From: Liolophura sinensis
Lineage: Eukaryota > Mollusca > Polyplacophora > Chitonida > Chitonidae
DNA: 64,000 nt
Reading direction: 5' to 3'
Assembly: GCF_032854445.1 (NCBI RefSeq)
Contig: NC_088295.1
Coordinates: 75,914,028 to 75,978,027 of the forward strand
The translations under genes were made by a program, and so were the position numbers. Position 1 is the first letter of the stretch, and each line of letters begins with the position of its first letter. The notes under the pieces were generated by a model, which saw only the letters and a program-made list of their open reading frames with translations, made no database searches and was not told the origin of the DNA. Below, piece by piece: positions 12,742-25,398 of this stretch.

Positions 12742-14515
12742 ACCACACGGTGTAACAATATCAGACATAGTTCACAAAAGGTTGAAGACGACACCGTGTA
12801 ACCATCACAGATATACTTCACGGAAGGTAGAATATCACACCGTGTAACCATGACAGATATACTTCACAGAAGGTAGAATATCACACCGTGTAACCATGTC
12901 AGACATATTTCACAGAAGGTAGAATACCACACCGTGCAACCATGTCAGACATATTTCACAAAAGGTAGAATATCACACCGTGCAACCATGTGAGACATAC
13001 TTCACAGAGGGTAGAATACCACGCCGTGTAACCATGTCAGACATATTTCACAGAAGGTAGAATACCACACCGTGTAACCATGTCAGACATACTTCACAGA
13101 AGGTAGAATACCACACCATGTAACCATGTCAGGCATATTTCACAGAAGGCAGAATACCACACCGTGCAACCATATTAGACATATTTCACAGAAGGTAGAA
13201 TACCACACCGGGTAACCATGTGAGACATATTTCACAGAAGGCAGATTACCACACCGTGTAACCATGTCAGACATATTTCCCAGACGGTAGAATACCACAC
13301 CGTGTAACCATGTCAGACATACTTCACAGAAGGCAGAATACCACACCGTGTAACCTTGTCAGACATATTTCACAAAAGGCAGAATATCACACCGTGCAAC
13401 CATGTCAGACATACTTCACAGAAGGTAGAATACCACACCGTGTAACCATGTCAGACATATTTCACAGAAGGTAGAATACCACACCGTGTAACCATGTCAG
13501 ACATATTTCACAGAAGGTAGAATACCACACCGTGTAACCATGTCAGACATATTTCACAGAAGGTAGAATACCACACCGTGTAACCATGTCAGATATACTT
13601 CACGGAAGGTAGAATACCACACCGTGTAACCATGTCAGACATACTTTACAAGAGGTAGAATACCACACCGTGTAACCATGCCAGACATATTTCACAGAAG
13701 GTAGAATACCACACCGTGTAACCATGTCAGACATATTTCACAGAAGGTAGAATACCACACCGTGTAACCATGCCAGATATACTTCACGGAAGGTAGGACA
13801 CCACACCGTGTAACCATGTCAGACATACTTCACAGAAGGTAGAATAACCACACCGTGTAACCATGTCAGACATACTTCACAGAAGGTAGAATACCACACC
13901 GTGCAACCATGTCAGACATATTTCACAGAAGGTAGAATACCACATTGTGTAACCATGTCAGACATATTTCACAGAAGGCAGAACACCACACCATGTAACC
14001 ATGTCAGACATACTTCACAGAAGGTAGAATACCACACCGTGCAACCATGTCAGACATATTTCACAAAAGGCAGAATATCACACCGTGCAACCATGTCAGA
14101 CATACTTCACAGAAGGTAAAATACCACACCGTGTAACCATGTCAGACATATTTCACAGAAGGTAGAACACGACACCGTGTAACCATGTCAGACATACTTC
14201 ACATAAGGTAGAATACCACACCGTGTAACCATGTCAGACATACTTCACAGAAGGTAGATTACTAGAACACCACACCGTGTAACCATGTCAGATATGCTTC
14301 ACAGAAGGTAGAACACCACACCGTGTAACCATGTCAGACATACTTTACAGAAGGTAGAATACCACACCCTGCAACCATGTCAGACATATTTCACAGAAGG
14401 CAGAATACCACACCGTGCAACCATGTCAGACATACTTCACAGAAGGTAGAATACCACACCGTGTAACCATGCCAGACATGCCTCACGGAAGGTAGAACAC
14501 CACGCCGTTTTCCCA
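12742..14515. repeat. Tandem array, 46 bp unit, about 38 copies
   Basis: The unit has ACCATGTCAGACATATTTCA, then CAGAAGGTAGAATACCACAC, then CGTGTA; ACCATGTCAG recurs at 13445 and 13491 (46 bp). Units differ by scattered substitutions (TATTTCA/TACTTCA, GTGTAACC/GTGCAACC), and one unit near 14265 carries a short insertion. There are no unique spacers, so this is not a CRISPR array. Since 46 is not a multiple of 3, reading frames change each unit and frames inside it (13140-13346, 13901-14119) are artefacts. Confidence 0.95.
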
Positions 14516-14745
14516 GTTGCAACCAGTGTGATCATATCCCCATACATTTCACAATACAGCCCACACTAGATCAAATGCCTGACCGTATGTAGCATTGTCA
14601 TGAACAATCAAAATGCTACACAGTTTTATCATGTCCCCATACACTTCACAACACAGCAGGCACACACGAGATCAAATGTGCGACCGTATATAACATTGTC
14701 TTGAACGACCAGATTACTACACAGTGTTATCATGTCCCCATGTGC
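14516..14745. repeat. Second-order direct repeat, about 100 bp unit
   Basis: Directly follows the 46 bp array. The word TCAT(A/G)TCCCC recurs at 14532, 14629 and 14730, each followed in the complete units by CATAC(A/C)(T/C)TTCACAA. About 2.2 diverged units. Confidence 0.75.
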
Positions 14746-15794
14746 ACTCCATTCTAATACATATTATTCAAATGACGTAAGTCTGTGACCAATGAGCTGG
14801 CAATGTTAAAACCCGCTTTTGTTGGTTCGACTGGAACTTTAGGTCAGGGGGTCTGTGAGGTACTTGGCGAAGGGCGGCTTTTTTCCTCTGACCACTCCGG
14901 TTTCCCCAACCCCAAAACCCGACCGGTGTAGTGTTAGAAGAGATTTGTTGAGTGCAGCGTTGATATGATTATGTGAGTCCAGATAAATCCAAGTTGGTGT
15001 GTTGTAATCTAAATAAAAAATCTTTGGATACACTTGGGATATACTATATCCTGGCAGACACACACACACACACACACAATTGTAAATAAAGCCTATTGCG
15101 GGGTATCAGCTGGCATGTGCTATTTTCTATTTAAGCGATATAGAAGTACAAGTTATTCCGGAAATAATGAAATCTCCTGTGTATAGATAACACAATATGA
15201 TTGCAATTCCGGTATAGCCGTGATTTCCGAGAGGATAACCTTTTCAGCCCGATGCTTGTGGTGTGATCGCCATTTTGTTCTCGTTATTTCCAGGGTTCCA
15301 GTCTGTATACTCGCTATTAAACGAAGGACGAAGAAGGAAAGCTGGACACAATTAATACTCTGTAATTTTAACTTCATTGATGTTCGCCAGTCTGTGTAAA
15401 TACTACTGTGTACGAGTTACAGTACAGAATATTGTGGCAAGCACGTACATCCCATAAATTTGTGAATTTTGTATCACATATCATCAGTGACGTGTATTTT
15501 TGAGTAATTTGTCTACCACTCTGTGTAACTGTGTACATGTATGTGCAGATTTGTAAAGAGTCGTTATCAGAGAGCCATACTGATTCGTGTTGAACTTACT
15601 GCAATATTGGATTTAGTACATGTACTTCCTCTTCGCGGAGACTTACACTAAAGCTAGTGGAAAACTTCAAACGCAGAAGCTGTAAGCTTTAATGCCCAAT
15701 GTTACATACTATCCTTTAAGTGAACAGCATACTGGCCAAGTGAAATGTCCGCCATGCAAATGTTGGAACATGACATCTTACTGGTATAGTACAT
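14746..15794. other. Intergenic, no gene seen
   Basis: Contains a CA run at 15058-15078. The 74-78 codon minus-strand frames have no recognised domain. Confidence 0.5.
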
Positions 15795-15925
15795 TGATGC
15801 TGCCTCGCTTGACGCTGAGCGCTATGAGGCTACAGAAAGGAAACAGGACTGGTTGGCCCGGTGTCAGTATAATGTGTCTGGATGGGTTGTCATGTCTGGT
15901 GTCTTCGGCATGACACTTCAGTGGC
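15795..15925 (-). mobile_element. Interspersed repeat of a second family (minus strand)
   Basis: Read on the minus strand it gives the order seen at 19790-19880: a TGCCGAAGACACCAGACATG segment, an ACTGACACCGGGCCAACCAG segment, CCTGTTTCC, and a CTCAGCGTCAAGCGAGG segment. It is therefore an inverted partial copy of the element at 19735-19965. Confidence 0.65.
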
Positions 15926-16209
15926 GTCAACTCAGTGGCGGCATGAACTCATAAAAAGAAGTCAAAATATATGTACACACAACTATTGATTCCTCGTCGC
16001 CATATGACAGAAAATTGTTGTAAGTACGATGCTAAACCCCAAGGATACAATACATACATATACATACACTAATTTCCACACTGATGAGCGTATTGCCCCG
16101 CGTGACTGTTGGACGTGACATATATGTACCATGACTGGATTTCGGAGTTTTACCCTTTCTCTCGCTGAAGAAAGGTGCAGTTCTGAGGCAAACGCGGCTG
16201 TACGGTAGT

Positions 16210-16325
16210 TAACTCATTTATTTATTCATTTGATTGTATTTTAATGCCATATACTCAACAGTTTTTCACTTATTTGACCGCGGTTAGGATTATGGATGAA
16301 GAAAACCGGAGTGCCCGCAGAAAAC
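16210..16325 (-). mobile_element. Degraded SINE (minus strand)
   Basis: An ATTTATTTATTCATTTGATT tail, a degenerate ATACTCAACAGTTTTTCACT segment and a GATGAAGAAAACCGGAGTGC segment align with the 3' body of the window's SINE family at reduced identity. Confidence 0.6.
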
Positions 16326-18779
16326 AACAACAAACAACCGCCTTTCTTAGTGTTTACAAACGCTATATATATCCTCGACCTGCATGGCTAGAGCTTCAAA
16401 GAGTCACAAAAATATTTAGCTTCCATTGATCTGAGAGCAAATAATTTCAAACTGTTCAACCTAACACCATATACACGGAGAACAGTTCATTTTACATGTA
16501 AGGGGGTGTAGGAGAAAGTAGAGGTAAAAGATGTCTGAAGTGTCATATAACCTTCACATTTGATCCCATATATACATGTACAGTGTATACGATATAGCAA
16601 TACAACTGACATAGTTATATACATATAAGTTAGTATTTGTGCATCTACCCAGTCAAAAAAAAAAAAAAAAGAATTTCAACCCCAGCTGGCCTTGTCAGTA
16701 ATCAAAACAGGCTGCCGTACACTGTTGAAATGAACATCTATAGCTGTATATATCATTAAGACATTTATTATGACAGTAACATAACAATAACATGGTACGA
16801 ACACTTGGTACATGTTTCTGGAGAGAAACAGGCCTGCATACAGCGAGTGGCATCACCTAATCACGGTACAGTACATCTTGATGAAGTTTGGCTTTGCTGG
16901 AATGTCACAAAGAATTCTACTTTGCAGATTCCTACAAATACATTTTACATATTTACTTGCACTGCAGCACATGCTTGCCATTTCCAGAAGCTCAAAGTTG
17001 CAGAGCTTCTTATACCTCAGTGCCCTGGCTTTTAAAAGTATGAACAGCCCTGCAAGAGCTGACCTAAATATTAGAACTTGGACTGCCTTTTGCACAGCGT
17101 TAGAGTTAGGAGTATAAATAAGGTCAGCACACAGAATATATAAAGTATGTGTCATCTGTGGAAATGTGGAGTGTTTTTTTTTACTTTAGAGCGTATAAAT
17201 GAAACCATGGCAATTATGAATGCAATGTTGTACAGTGTAATGTGCGTGGAAGTGGTGCCTTGCATAATTGGGATTAACAAACTTTTCTCCGTGATAGATA
17301 AACCGATGTTCCAATATAAACTTGGATGTTGAGAAAGCAAGCCACTGTCTATACCAATCAGCCATACGGAAAGGTACATGCAAGAGCTTATATACATGCG
17401 CTGCGACATATGCTATAACGGTGCCCTGTGGTGACAGTAATTCGCGAACAGCTCTGGAAGTAATCAGGGCCAGTTGCGATTTATCTGCTTCAAACGAAGA
17501 TAATCATTACATGGGCGCGGGTTAATCGCTATGTATACCAGTGCCTAAGCAACATGTAGTAAAGGTTACATCGTGATATGTAGGATGACGGTTTGTTGAT
17601 AAAATATAACTTTATATATCGGGAAAATATCACATAGCAAACTCATGTCGCCCTGGAAGACTATATGCGGAAAAAGTGTGGTTCTGGCTTCAGAATCACC
17701 CAGAACAGATACGTCTTGCTGCTTCCTCCACCTCGTGAACGTATGTATGCAAATTTACAGCCTGAAACATGGTATGTTGGTACAGTAAATTAGTGTTGTA
17801 AATATTTTATACCATTTTTCAGCTTAATACTGTACCTGTGTGGTGTAACTTTACTCTAGTCGATGTGTGTTTACAGCATGGTCTGTAAAACTGTAGTGGT
17901 TTGACCATTTACAGTGCACTTTGCCGTAATGTAAAATTTGCAATGGAGTTAACTGATTATTTACAATGGTATATGTGGAAATATACTACTATTTTGGGTG
18001 TAAATATTAAACAGCACATCTTGTAAATCTACAGTGAAAAGAACTGGTTACAAAATTTCCAGCACTTTTCACTGTAAACTTACTGTGTAATTTGTTACAG
18101 TGTATGGTTTGTCTGTGTGATGATTCAGATTCGTTGTTTGATAAACTGCATCGAACATGTAAATCATGCAAACTGTTTGGACAGGCTATCAAATATTAAT
18201 ATTTCATAATGGTTGCTGTAACTGACAAAAACAACAATTTGGAGACTCACACAATAGGTGCAAGCATGTAATACCGAAAAGCGTGCATATTAACACGAGG
18301 GTAAAGACAGCGTCATTTTTCATTGTTTTCACTGAACAATGATCTCCCAGGTGCATTATCATCTAAATTTGTGCGCAAGTTTCAGTTAGATAGACGCTTC
18401 ATTGTCCACTTACACAAAGCCGTTTCCGCTGGCGACGAAATTATCACTGAGCAAGCCAAATACTCTAATAAAATGTTTATCTAACAATGTCACAAATGAC
18501 CATTCATCTAAGGTACCGTAATTTCACCACATGCGATGTAAGATGTAATCAAAGATCATTTTGGCAGAAGTTTGATGTGAATATGCATGTCTGGTGTCAT
18601 CATGTAGACCTGATTTGCATTGTGCTTAACACATCCGAAAGGCCACATACCAACGTTACTGCGCATGTCTCGAGTTTTTGGCTCGAGTTTATGTATTCTG
18701 AGGGTATCAGCTCACATTTAGTTATCTTTTATGTATGTATTTGATGTTTAGTGTGAAGAGAAGTGGTCTTCAGCGAAAG
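16326..18779. other. Intergenic, no gene supported
   Basis: Overlapping frames at 16805-17155 (76-101 codons, both strands) have no recognised domain and no flanking splice signals I could support. Around 17780-18110 the word TTTACAGT/ACTGTAAA recurs in both orientations, suggesting a decayed inverted-repeat element without clear ends. Confidence 0.4.
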
Positions 18780-18783
18780 TTAA

Positions 18784-19404
18784 GCCCCGTCCAGACTATC
18801 CAACATTGTTCAATGTTTGTTGACTCAACGGCATGTTGAATGCTGTTGAGGTAAGTTGAGTGTCCCGTCCACACTACAAATCAGATAGGTCAACATTGTC
18901 TAACACTGTCGTCGTGTGTTGAGCTGTGTTTTTTCACCAAACATTCGATAGATTGCAAGGAAATTTTTCTCTCCATTTTTTTTTCCAGTGCATGAAACAC
19001 AATGATTTTCTTTCGTCTCTGTCTTTGTAATCTTTAGAAAGAGTGTTGTACGGTCAAGTATATTTTTCATACTCCTGTGTCAACGAAACTGTCTCATTGT
19101 TAGATCAGTTTCTCTCTTTCGCCTATGGTGCCGCCATTTTGCTCAGGTCACGTGTATTAAGACGGTCACGTTATTTCTACACGCTCGCTGATTGGCTACT
19201 TTCACTCAACTTAACACAACTTGTTGACAAAAAATACACATGCACATTTCCTATTCAGCCGTGTGGGATAGTGTTGAGAGTTGTTGAACGAAGTTGAGGA
19301 ACCCGTCCAGACTAATCAACACGTCTCAAATTGTTCACTCAGCTTCAAGTTGACTCTTGTTGAGTCAACAAAAGTTGAGTGATGTTACATAGTCTGGACG
19401 GGGT
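18784..19404. mobile_element. MITE-like element flanked by TTAA
   Basis: The left end begins GCCCCGTCCAGACTAT and the right end on the opposite strand begins ACCCCGTCCAGACTAT, a terminal inverted repeat of about 16 bp with one mismatch. TTAA stands immediately outside both ends (18780-18783 and 19405-19408). Inside, related CCGTCCA(C/G)ACTA copies recur near 18870 and 19301, and TTGTTGACTCAA/TTGAGTCAACAA words are frequent. TTAA duplication is known for piggyBac-type and Kolobok-type transposons. No transposase is encoded, so this is a non-autonomous copy of 621 bp. Confidence 0.8.
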
Positions 19405-19675
19405 TTAAGATTGCGCAAACGACCATATGCACTCGAGCAACGTTTATTGTCACTACGACCCCAGAAACAGGGAGAAAACGGGAAAATGACCACACATGCA
19501 TGTAACACCGCATACGCTATGGCTGTATGTGTAGGGCCTACATATCCTGCATATAACACCACGCATGCATGGCATATACATGTAGACGTCCTGAAGAGCC
19601 ACTCATGGTATGTATGTATGTATGAATTGATGGATGTATTTTGCAGTGATGTAACGGAGAGGAGACATTAAGTGT

Positions 19676-19679
<4 letters not shown>

Positions 19680-19730
<51 letters not shown>

Positions 19731-19731
19731 C
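19680..19731. repeat. CA/TA compound microsatellite
   Basis: A run of CA dinucleotides is followed by about eleven TA dinucleotides. Frames translated across it are artefacts. Confidence 0.97.
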
Positions 19732-19734
19732 TGT

Positions 19735-19965
19735 GATTTCTTGTACCAGAGGGAGTCTATTTTGCCACCCATGTGCTGCCACCACTGGATATCATGCCGA
19801 AGACACCAGAAAGGACACTCCACCCAGTCACCGGGCCAACCATTCCTGTTTCGTTGTTCTATCCTCGCAGTGCTGAGCGCCAATAAATTCAGCTAGCCAA
19901 CAAGTACCATTTTTAAGGTCTTTGGTATGACCCTATACCCGGGTTTGAACCCACGTTTTTGTGTA
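19735..19965 (+). mobile_element. Interspersed repeat of a second family (plus strand)
   Basis: Shows in order ATCATGCCGAAGACACCAGA, CACTCCACCCAGTCACCGGG, a GTGCTGAGCGCCAA segment, a TTTTTAAGGTCTTTGGTATG segment, and a CCCGGGTTTGAACCCACG end that looks like a tRNA B box. A related copy is at 56465-56620 and an inverted one at 15795-15925. I recognise this arrangement as a common dispersed repeat in molluscan genomes, but assign no formal name. Confidence 0.65.
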
Positions 19966-22610
19966 CAATACCATGCATGACATGTACAAAAAAGTTATGA
20001 ATGTAGAGCACAATGTATCATTAAAGACTGAAAGATTTGGCCAGAAAAACATGAAGTACAATATACAAAAATACGTGATGTTCATTTTTGCTATTTTTGT
20101 CATTGAAACATAGCAATTGTGGTTAATTTCTCTTCATGTTCAGTTCACATCCCACAGGGCATGCCCTGCAGAACTTGATACGTATGGATTGCTTGGTCAC
20201 GTGGTTCCCTAGAGATGGCGTATATGCATGTGCATGAGATCAGGAGTTTTGTTTGCTCTGTGACTTCTTCCAATTTGCCACGGGCTTTATTATTCATTTT
20301 TGCAGGTAATGTCGAAACTGTGTGATAATTAAAGGCTTCAGATGGTTCAAGCAGGAGACAGCACAGCTATAACCAGCATAATAAAGAAATGACCGAGGTT
20401 CTTTGGTCACCTCATGGCATAAGCCCAGTAGGCAGGTGGATGCATGGCGGTATCACAAGCTAGCTGTTCAAAGGCCGGGAAAGTCTATTACACACTACAG
20501 GGGGGAATCACACGTCTTGACGCTGTTATATAGCCTTAAGGAATTATTTAGTGGGAAGTGTTTGGTACAAAAGATACAAAGAAATAACCATATCGGCTTC
20601 ATTCGGATATCATCTGGCCATCCACAGCGTACCTGTACATTCTACTTGCATACTTTCCATCGTTGCCCATTACAACTATACATCTGTCGTCCTGACGATG
20701 GTTTATAGCTATAGCTTCCAAGCTGTTCCTGTCTGTCCACCAAGCAGGAGCTAGGCCTACCGAGAAGGATACAGACAACACGCCACCGTCATCGTTATTA
20801 AGTAACGAGAGAAGGTGTTAAGCTGTTGTCAAATAAAGCTGAAGTGTATAGAGCGAAGAAAGTGGCGATTCGCCATGCCTGAAAATCATACGTGAAGCGG
20901 CTAGCGGGGCCTGTCAAGTAGGCCTGAGCATGTCGATAAGAAATCTCGTGTTAAGTGGTCGCCACGGGCCGTATATACACCGGAGGCCAAACTGTACGGC
21001 ACCCTTCGGACTTTCCCAGACTCTAATCGATCAGCTATTGATTACTGATCGATGTCGGAATTTGATATTTGATAGTAAGTTACACACAGACTGACTGATC
21101 GATTCATTTTGTGGTTATCTCTAGAATTCTAGTCGTCCAGTTTTCGCATAAGTATTATAGCTCGTGCAATGGTCGTTAAGATAAATGCATGTGGTGAGTT
21201 GCAGGCGACTGGAGTTACCGGGTACGAATAGTTATAACTAATATTATAATCATGACCCAATAATCAAAGTATGGCTATAATGCCTTCGTGCTCATACAGG
21301 CATAAACAATTTCCCAGGCAGTCTAGTTGTGGCAACAAATGATAGCGAAAAAAAATTTAAACTAGGTATTTATAAATTAATGAAGCTCCCTAATAGCTTT
21401 TACCAGTATACACATGAATGTAGTATATCTCCAATTTAGCCTTCTAACTGGTTTTCACGGAAGCCCATTAGTGTCATGCTGGAAACAAGATGTACCAAGA
21501 CTGTAGGTGCTGCATTAATAAAAATGTAGCCCATTATATTTTCAGTAATGTAATGCTTGGTCCCCTTTGACTAGCCAACTGCCAAAGGCTAATCGCCGAC
21601 TACCTGTAACTTATTTAACCTCACAGAATTGGTGTATCCAGGTCCAAGTGTACCGCAAGACTTCCTGTAGATTCTACGGCCACTCCATTTCACACTTATA
21701 TTGCAACAATTTGCACAGACATTTTCTCGTTATTACGAGGTTTTTTCCACCAAATTTTTTTCAGCGTAACACTAATTGGTTTCCGTAAGTTCCGTCTTAA
21801 GCTATTTCTGCATATATAATCTATTCCCTGCAGTTTTAACTTGTTTGGCGTCATAGACGATGCTAGAGGGACATGTATCTTGTCAAATTTGGAACACGTC
21901 TGTATGTGGCTGCGAGGCCGTAATACAGCAAGGGCGTGTCAAACCGCCTCTTCTATCTCTGTCCACACAATCCGACATTGTCCTTTGCTTGGTATCACAA
22001 CAACGTCTCTTCCATATATAACCCGAGTAGGAACAAGCTCCACGCTGTCGATCTGGCCCGAGATCACGTTGTGTGAACAGTGCACGCAGGCGTATGAGGC
22101 CGAAGTTATCCAGTATAACATTACAGCAATCAGACTGTGTACCTCTCCAAGAGCTGGGACTCTCCGTCCATTTCTACTTGAGACCTCAGATTACCTAATA
22201 AACGGCAGTTCAACTGACACTTAACATATTCCTTTTGTTACTGGTTTATCTGTATACTCAGCTTACACATTGGGTATATTCTACCGTAGTGAAGCGATAG
22301 CCAGCGCCCATACCGCGCTGATGGCAGATTCAAAGCTATTTGGGAGACGTTGAATCTGTCGTATTGATTTACAAACTAAGCGGAAGTGCGTGGGCAGCAA
22401 AAAAAAAAAAAAAGGAAAAAAATATTCATATCTGTCAGTACTCAGAGAAATTCGACAACATCCGAGGCTGGGGCCTACATGTATGTGGCATGTCAAGATA
22501 GTCCAGAACCTTGTTGGACCAGATGTCACAAATGCACTTTCTGACCATAATATATGATTGGATGCATTGCATTGTTGCTAACCTTTACTGATGAATTAAT
22601 AAAGCTCGTC
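19966..22610. other. Intergenic, no gene confirmed
   Basis: Mostly featureless. The only part that may be coding is the minus-strand open stretch at 21939-22190, listed separately. The 101-codon frame at 20403-20708 and the 127-codon plus-strand frame at 21841-22224 were not recognised. Confidence 0.45.
21939..22190 (-). CDS. Unrecognised open frame, possible isolated exon or relic
   Basis: On the minus strand a frame is open from a TAA near 22191 to a TGA at 21939-21941 (83 codons; first ATG at 22121). The C-terminal part has alternating hydrophobic and charged residues (IDSVELVPTRVIYG, then VVVIPSKGQCRIVW) that look more protein-like than other frames nearby. I do not recognise a family, no paired splice sites were established, and the opposite strand is also open for 127 codons. 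It may be chance or a relic of a transposon protein. Confidence 0.15.
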   Translation of the reverse strand, partial: SEVSSRNGRRVPALGEVHSLIAVMLYWITSASYACVHCSHNVISGQIDSVELVPTRVIYGRDVVVIPSKGQCRIVWTEIEEAV

Positions 22611-22757
22611 ATTTATTTATTTATTTTTTAATTTTTAATCTGATTGTTGTTTAATGCCGTATTCAAGAATATTTCACTTACACGACGGCGGCCTGCATTA
22701 TGGTGGGAGGAAACCAGGACGAGCCTGGGAGAGACCCACGAATATTAGCAGGTTAAC
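22611..22757 (-). mobile_element. tRNA-derived SINE, 3' part (minus strand)
   Basis: An ATTTATTTATTTATTTTTTA tail, a TGATTGTTGTTTAATGCCGT segment, an ATTCAAGAATATTTCACTTA segment, a CGACGGCGGCCTGCATTATG core and GGTGGGAGGAAACC match the family. The tRNA head is missing. Confidence 0.8.
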
Positions 22758-24228
22758 TGCTTATCAAATCGGTTAACTTAACAACACATGTCCATTTTTA
22801 GTATATAGTATATAGACTGTATTAAAGAAAGATGTGAGCCTGCGTACACTTGGTGAAGGCACAGCGGAATTTTAATGTCGGACCACCTAGTTAGGTCTAA
22901 AACCCGAATTCTGTGACTATTCTTAAGCTACCGGTATACGGTTTGACGATTGATTTGTCTTTTATGGACCTTTTCTAAAACCTGTCCCTCCGAAAAAAGA
23001 GGCGGTATCTTTCTCCAGAGGCCCAGTTCCAAGATGATTGTTTGCACCATCTTGAAAAATCAAGACTTGAGCCAGAACACGTATAATCATGTACAAGTAC
23101 ACTTTTCCAGGTAATTCTTCTCATCTAAAATGGCCGCCATCTGGAACACCAAAAATGTCACGTTTGTACATGTAATGAAATCATACTGTCTAAAAAGAAT
23201 CTCTTCTTGTGAAGTCATTGATAAATGCATTAATTCATTCAACTCATTTTACTTCCATTTTTATAGCTGCAACCTAAACAGCTGTCAAGTACAACAATTT
23301 GAAATATTTCAATATATGAATGTTTCTGCCCTGAAAATGGTACTTTCGGTAAATTGTTGTAGACAAATGATATCACAACACAAGTGAAACACATTTATAA
23401 GTCACCATGCTTTAGTGTTATCTTTTATATCGCTATGTTATTGTGACTGACGAATCAGTATAACGTGTAGCGCGATACGATGGTCCTCTGTACATCGTCT
23501 CTATGCTCATTCGTCTGCTTTCTCTCATCTTTCACGCTCTCTTTAGCTAGAAGATTCGACCACCCACTGCGAAGGGTGGTGCTTCAGGAAGGTGGAGCAC
23601 AATATATCCAAAGTGATTGGCACGTACGAAGTGTTGGCATAGTATATCTGTGTCTGGAGGGAAGCGAACCATGAATGGTTAGAATCCGCATGACGGCAGT
23701 TCTCTAAGTACAAAAGTTAACCCGATGGCAGCCATCTTGGATTTCTGGGTCAACATGATTCCGACTGATTAAGCATGGTAAACTTATCTGAAAAATGTAT
23801 TTATACATCTTTCTAAGGGCTCTGGTTCAAAACTTAAATTCTTCAACATGACGTTGAAAGCATCTCAGGTACATATATTTGCGTGAAAGTGATGGCGTAG
23901 CATCCAAATAATGTCAGATACACTATCTTTGTGGCCCCCCGGAAAACAGCGTTCATGTACATGATACGAAATATTCAGATATAATGTAAATACACAATTC
24001 ACCAGGCAAAGCCTAGTATATGTCTGAAAAAAAAGAACTAGTATTAATGTGGTGCTAATGTCTTGCTTGATTAATTGATATGATTGGTTGATGAAACCCA
24101 TTTAAAAGACCTTTTCACCAATCATGAAGACCGTATTAAGGGCCCGGGGTAAACCACTGACGAACGTTGTGCAAACAGCCCTAAGAGCGACCTCTCTGAG
24201 CTCTCTTTGTGAGCTTGCGACCCCTACT
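22758..24228. other. Intergenic, no gene seen
   Basis: AAATGGCCGCCATCTGG at 23119-23135 and GGCAGCCATCTTGGATTTCT at 23728-23747 are inverted relative to each other; they may belong to a decayed inverted-repeat element. The 85-codon frame at 23130-23387 is unrecognised. Confidence 0.4.
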
Positions 24229-24465
24229 CGTTCAATATTTCTGTTTATTTATCTGATTGGTGTTTTACTCAAGAATATTTCACGACAGCGGCCAGCATTA
24301 TGGAGGGAAGAAATCAGGCACGGCCCGAGGGGAACCCACGACTATCTGCAGGTTGCTGGCAGACCTCCGTATTTACGGTCAGAGACTTGAACTCACAGAG
24401 ACCGCTTTGGTTAAAGGCTCCTAGTGCAACGCGGACGCAGACCACCTCGGCCTCCAAAATGCGAA
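24229..24465 (-). mobile_element. SINE with tRNA-like head, rearranged (minus strand)
   Basis: The tail GTTTATTTATCTGATTGGTG, the GACAGCGGCCAGCATTATGG core, GGTTGCTGGCAGACC and the head with TTGAACTCACAGAGACCGC are all present. The head continues into TTAAAGGCTCCTAGTGCAAC and a GCAGACCACCTCGGCCTCC end. The B box (GAGTTCAAG on the minus strand) is recognisable. A short deletion removes ACTTATACG relative to other copies. The head abuts the 56 bp array. Confidence 0.8.
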
Positions 24466-24469
24466 AGGC

Positions 24470-25398
24470 CATATTGTCCATTAGCGAAAGTATAGGAACA
24501 GTACTATCATAGGCCCACAAGTAATGTATCACAATGCCATATCCATCTTGCCCATTAAAAAAGTATAGGCACAATATGATCATAGGCCCTCAAACAGTGT
24601 ATCACAATACTTAGCTCACCTTGTCCACAGCACAATCACAGGCCCTTAAACACTATCAGACTACTTAGACCACCTTGTCCACAGCACAATCACAGGCCCT
24701 CAAACACTGTATCACAATACTTAAGCCACCTTGTCCACAACACCATCATAGGCCCACAAACACTGTATCACAATACTTAAGCCACCTTGTCCACAACACC
24801 ATCATAGGCCCACAAACACTGTATCACAATACTTAAGCCACCTTGTCCACAGCACCATCACAGGCCCACAAACACTGTATCACAATACTTAAGCCACCTT
24901 GTCCACAGCACCATCATAGGCCCACAAACACTGTATCACAATACTTAAGCCACCTTGTCCACAACACCATCATAGGCCCACAAACACTGTATCACAATAC
25001 TTAAGCCACCTTGTCCACAGCACCATCACAGGCCCACAAACACTGTATCACAATACTTAAGCCACCTTGTCCACAGCACCATCATAGGCCCACAAACACT
25101 GTATCACAATACTTAAGCCACCTTGTCTACAACACTATCATAGGCCCAAAAACACTGTATCACAATACTTAGACCACCTTGTCCACAGCACAATCACAGG
25201 CCCTCAAACACTGTATCACAATACTTAAGCCACCTTGTCCACAACACCATCATAGGCCCACAAACACTGTATCACAATACTTAAGCCACCTTGTCCACAA
25301 CACCATCATAGGCCCACAAACACTGTATCACAATACTTCAGCCACCTTGTCCACAACACCATCACAGGCCCTCAAACATTGTTTCACAAAGATAAACA
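24470..25398. repeat. Tandem array, 56 bp unit, about 16 copies
   Basis: The unit has CCACCTTGTCCACAACACCA, TCATAGGCCCACAAACACTG and TATCACAATACTTAAG; CCACC recurs at 24782 and 24838 (56 bp). The first units (24470-24700) are diverged and of uneven length; the middle units are nearly identical. The 77-codon frame at 25179-25412 is a by-product. Confidence 0.95.

Noticed and set aside
12742-14515. CRISPR-like regular repeats
   Set aside because: Units follow one another without unique spacers and show minisatellite-type variation; the DNA is animal nuclear DNA.
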